NCBI GenBank assembly: GCA_900321365.1 | Contig: ONVT01000229.1 | Coordinates: forward strand, 1-5,684 | DNA from: an uncultured Eubacteriales bacterium | Lineage (GTDB): Bacteria; Bacillota_A; Clostridia; Lachnospirales; Lachnospiraceae | Reading direction: 5' to 3' | DNA: 5,684 nucleotides | Shown here: positions 4,646-5,684 of the stretch, one piece after another | How positions within the stretch are numbered: the first letter of the stretch is position 1 | Layout: every line of letters starts with the position of its first letter | Notes under the pieces: generated by a model | The model's database searches: none | The model's input: only the letters and a program-made list of their open reading frames with translations | Told to the model about the DNA's origin: nothing | Position numbers and translations under genes: made by a program

Positions 4646-5572
4646 TCACCCTGCCTCAGAATCTTCCTCTCCCAGGATCTGCTCCATTGTCGACTTCCAG
4701 TAATTGTCAAGCGCTTTCCGCTCGCGGCGCCTGCGGTCGTCATCATCTCCGTCCTTACGGTAGAATATGTGGCCGGCCTCAACCTCGGCATTGTATGCGT
4801 CAATCACGCGCTGGAAGATCTGATCGTCCCCGAACGGCGCATCGCCGCAGTCCGTCAGCGTCTTGCAGGCAAGCGCGGTCATCCTCGCCCTCATATCATC
4901 ATCCTGCAGATGTTCATAGACCGCAGCCTGGGTGGCATACACCGCCGCAAGCCCCCGATGGAGATCCTTCACCGACTCATCCAGACTGCCGCGGGAAGTG
5001 ATCTTTTCCTTATAGAGCTCCTCGCTGCGCCGGCACATTTCCAGGGCCCTTTCCTCCTGACCGCCCGTGCGGCTGCAGGCAAATCCAAGATCCGCGTACA
5101 GCTTCTCAAGGGTGCCGAAGCTCTGTTCGTGCCCTTCCATCGCCTCCAGCGCCAGGGTAAAATGCTCCACCGCCTTATCATATTCTTCGTCCCACAGCGC
5201 ATTGCTCGCGCATGCAGAATGTGCATAGGCGATCATCATCTTCGAGCCGTTCGCCTGGGCCGCCTCAACATCTTTCTGCAGCTGCTGGGCGCTGCGGATC
5301 ACAACATGACCGGAAAACGCGAGGCTGTAAGCCCCCTCGGTCACCCGTCCGAGAATATTCACCGCACGGCTGAGGATGTTATAGTAATCGTCCTCATCCG
5401 CCTCAATTCCGATCAGATTCCGCGGTTCATTGATCGTCAGGCTCCGGATCCCCGGAATGTCAAGAATCTCCTGCAATGCATCGTCTTTCTTCGATATGAT
5501 GTCCCGCACATCTGACGGTTTCCCCTTCGAGGGATTCAGAACAAGACGGTAACATCTGTAATGCTGTGCCAT
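4646..5572 (-). CDS. Uncharacterised cytosolic protein with TPR-like helices
   Basis: 308 residues starting MAQHYRCYRLVLNP; AGGAG lies about 10 nt before the ATG. I do not recognise the family. There is no signal peptide or membrane segment. The N-terminal about 90 residues look like a mixed alpha/beta domain (YRLVLNP, IRSLTINEPRNLIGIEADEDDYYNI). Residues about 113-240 are amphipathic helix pairs of tetratricopeptide style: ALWDEEYDKAVEHFTLALEA (125-144), KLYADLGFACSR (157-168) with EERALEMCRRSEELYKE (173-189), and LAAVYATQAAVYEHL (208-222). A charge block DDDDRRRR (276-283) precedes a helical C-terminus ending in acidic residues. TPR folds usually mediate protein contacts, so a scaffold or regulatory role is possible, but no function is assigned. 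It precedes the amidohydrolase by 139 bp on the same strand; no terminator is evident between them, so co-transcription is possible. Confidence 0.85.
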   Translation of the reverse strand: MAQHYRCYRLVLNPSKGKPSDVRDIISKKDDALQEILDIPGIRSLTINEPRNLIGIEADEDDYYNILSRAVNILGRVTEGAYSLAFSGHVVIRSAQQLQKDVEAAQANGSKMMIAYAHSACASNALWDEEYDKAVEHFTLALEAMEGHEQSFGTLEKLYADLGFACSRTGGQEERALEMCRRSEELYKEKITSRGSLDESVKDLHRGLAAVYATQAAVYEHLQDDDMRARMTALACKTLTDCGDAPFGDDQIFQRVIDAYNAEVEAGHIFYRKDGDDDDRRRRERKALDNYWKSTMEQILGEEDSEAG

Positions 5573-5594
5573 GATGGTTCAAACTCCTATTTAA

Positions 5595-5684
5595 TCACGT
5601 TAACGAGTATAACTGTATTGTTTTTTTTGCATAATCTCCAGGATACATTACTTCGTCGATCCACCGTGTCAAGCCGCTGAAGAC
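5595..5684 (-). CDS. Possible C-terminal end of an upstream gene (partial, doubtful)
   Basis: From the window edge the minus strand is open for 29 codons to TGA (5595-5597), 22 nt before the TPR-like gene. The peptide includes TRWIDEVMYPGDYAKK and looks protein-like. However, 29 open codons are common by chance, the last third is AT-rich, and the same stretch contains a promoter-like element. The short gap would fit an operon. Confidence 0.2.
   Translation of the reverse strand, partial: VFSGLTRWIDEVMYPGDYAKKTIQLYSLT
5606..5634 (-). promoter_or_regulatory. Candidate promoter of the TPR-like gene
   Basis: Minus-strand TATACT (5606-5611, 5 of 6 to the -10 consensus) is preceded 17 bp upstream by a weak TTATGC (5629-5634). 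The spacer contains a run of eight A, which could bend the DNA. Just downstream, at 5598-5605, is the perfect palindrome CGTTAACG, where a repressor could sit near the start site. A perfect TTGACA at 5667-5672 has no good -10 partner. This call competes with the possible coding tail over the same bases. Confidence 0.35.

Noticed and set aside
4769..5515. Plus-strand 248-codon open frame opposite the TPR-like gene
   Set aside because: Antisense shadow. The minus-strand frame has a ribosome site and amphipathic helical pattern, whereas this one has no recognisable motif.
5667..5672. Perfect minus-strand TTGACA as a promoter -35
   Set aside because: At 16-18 bp spacing only TAATGT, AATGTA or ATGTAT are found, all poor -10 boxes. 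It also lies in a possible coding tail.

Overview
The window looks like chromosome from a moderately GC-rich Firmicute, most likely a clostridial (Lachnospiraceae-like) gut or environmental bacterium. The evidence is strong AGGAGG-type ribosome binding sites, compact intergenic regions, tandem extracellular solute-binding domains in a large sensor, and protein sequences of clostridial style. This placement is inference; no rRNA or other marker gene is present. I see no insertion sequence, integrase, tRNA or CRISPR array.

Layout. (1) Positions 1-1218, minus: the N-terminal 406 residues of a secreted or membrane-anchored sensor with two family-3 solute-binding domains, cut by the window edge. 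(2) 1219-1433: spacer with a 35-codon micro-ORF, a promoter-like element, an inverted repeat, and a diverged in-frame copy of the end of the next gene. (3) 1434-2120, minus: 5-formyltetrahydrofolate cyclo-ligase with an unusual Gly/Ser/Glu-rich insert. (4) 2121-2330: divergent control region with back-to-back promoter candidates and five degenerate 18-bp tandem repeats enclosed by a perfect 8-bp inverted repeat. (5) 2331-2999, plus: an AqpZ-type aquaporin with the water-selective filter residues. (6) 3000-3126: a 14-bp perfect hairpin terminator between convergent genes. (7) 3127-4506, minus: a metal-dependent amidohydrolase of the 8-oxoguanine deaminase type. (8) 4507-4645: spacer with no clear signal. 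(9) 4646-5572, minus: a cytosolic TPR-like protein of unknown function. (10) 5573-5684: promoter-like sequence, or the tail of another minus-strand gene.

The genes do not form an obvious pathway. The cyclo-ligase is one-carbon/folate housekeeping, the amidohydrolase is probably purine salvage or catabolism, the aquaporin moves water, and the sensor probably feeds a signalling output domain beyond the window. The most distinctive feature is the repeat-bearing leader of the aquaporin gene. Next is the density of short tandem duplications within about 1.3 kb (sensor linker, cyclo-ligase insert, cyclo-ligase 3' end, aquaporin leader). I see no clear evidence of a new multi-gene system here.
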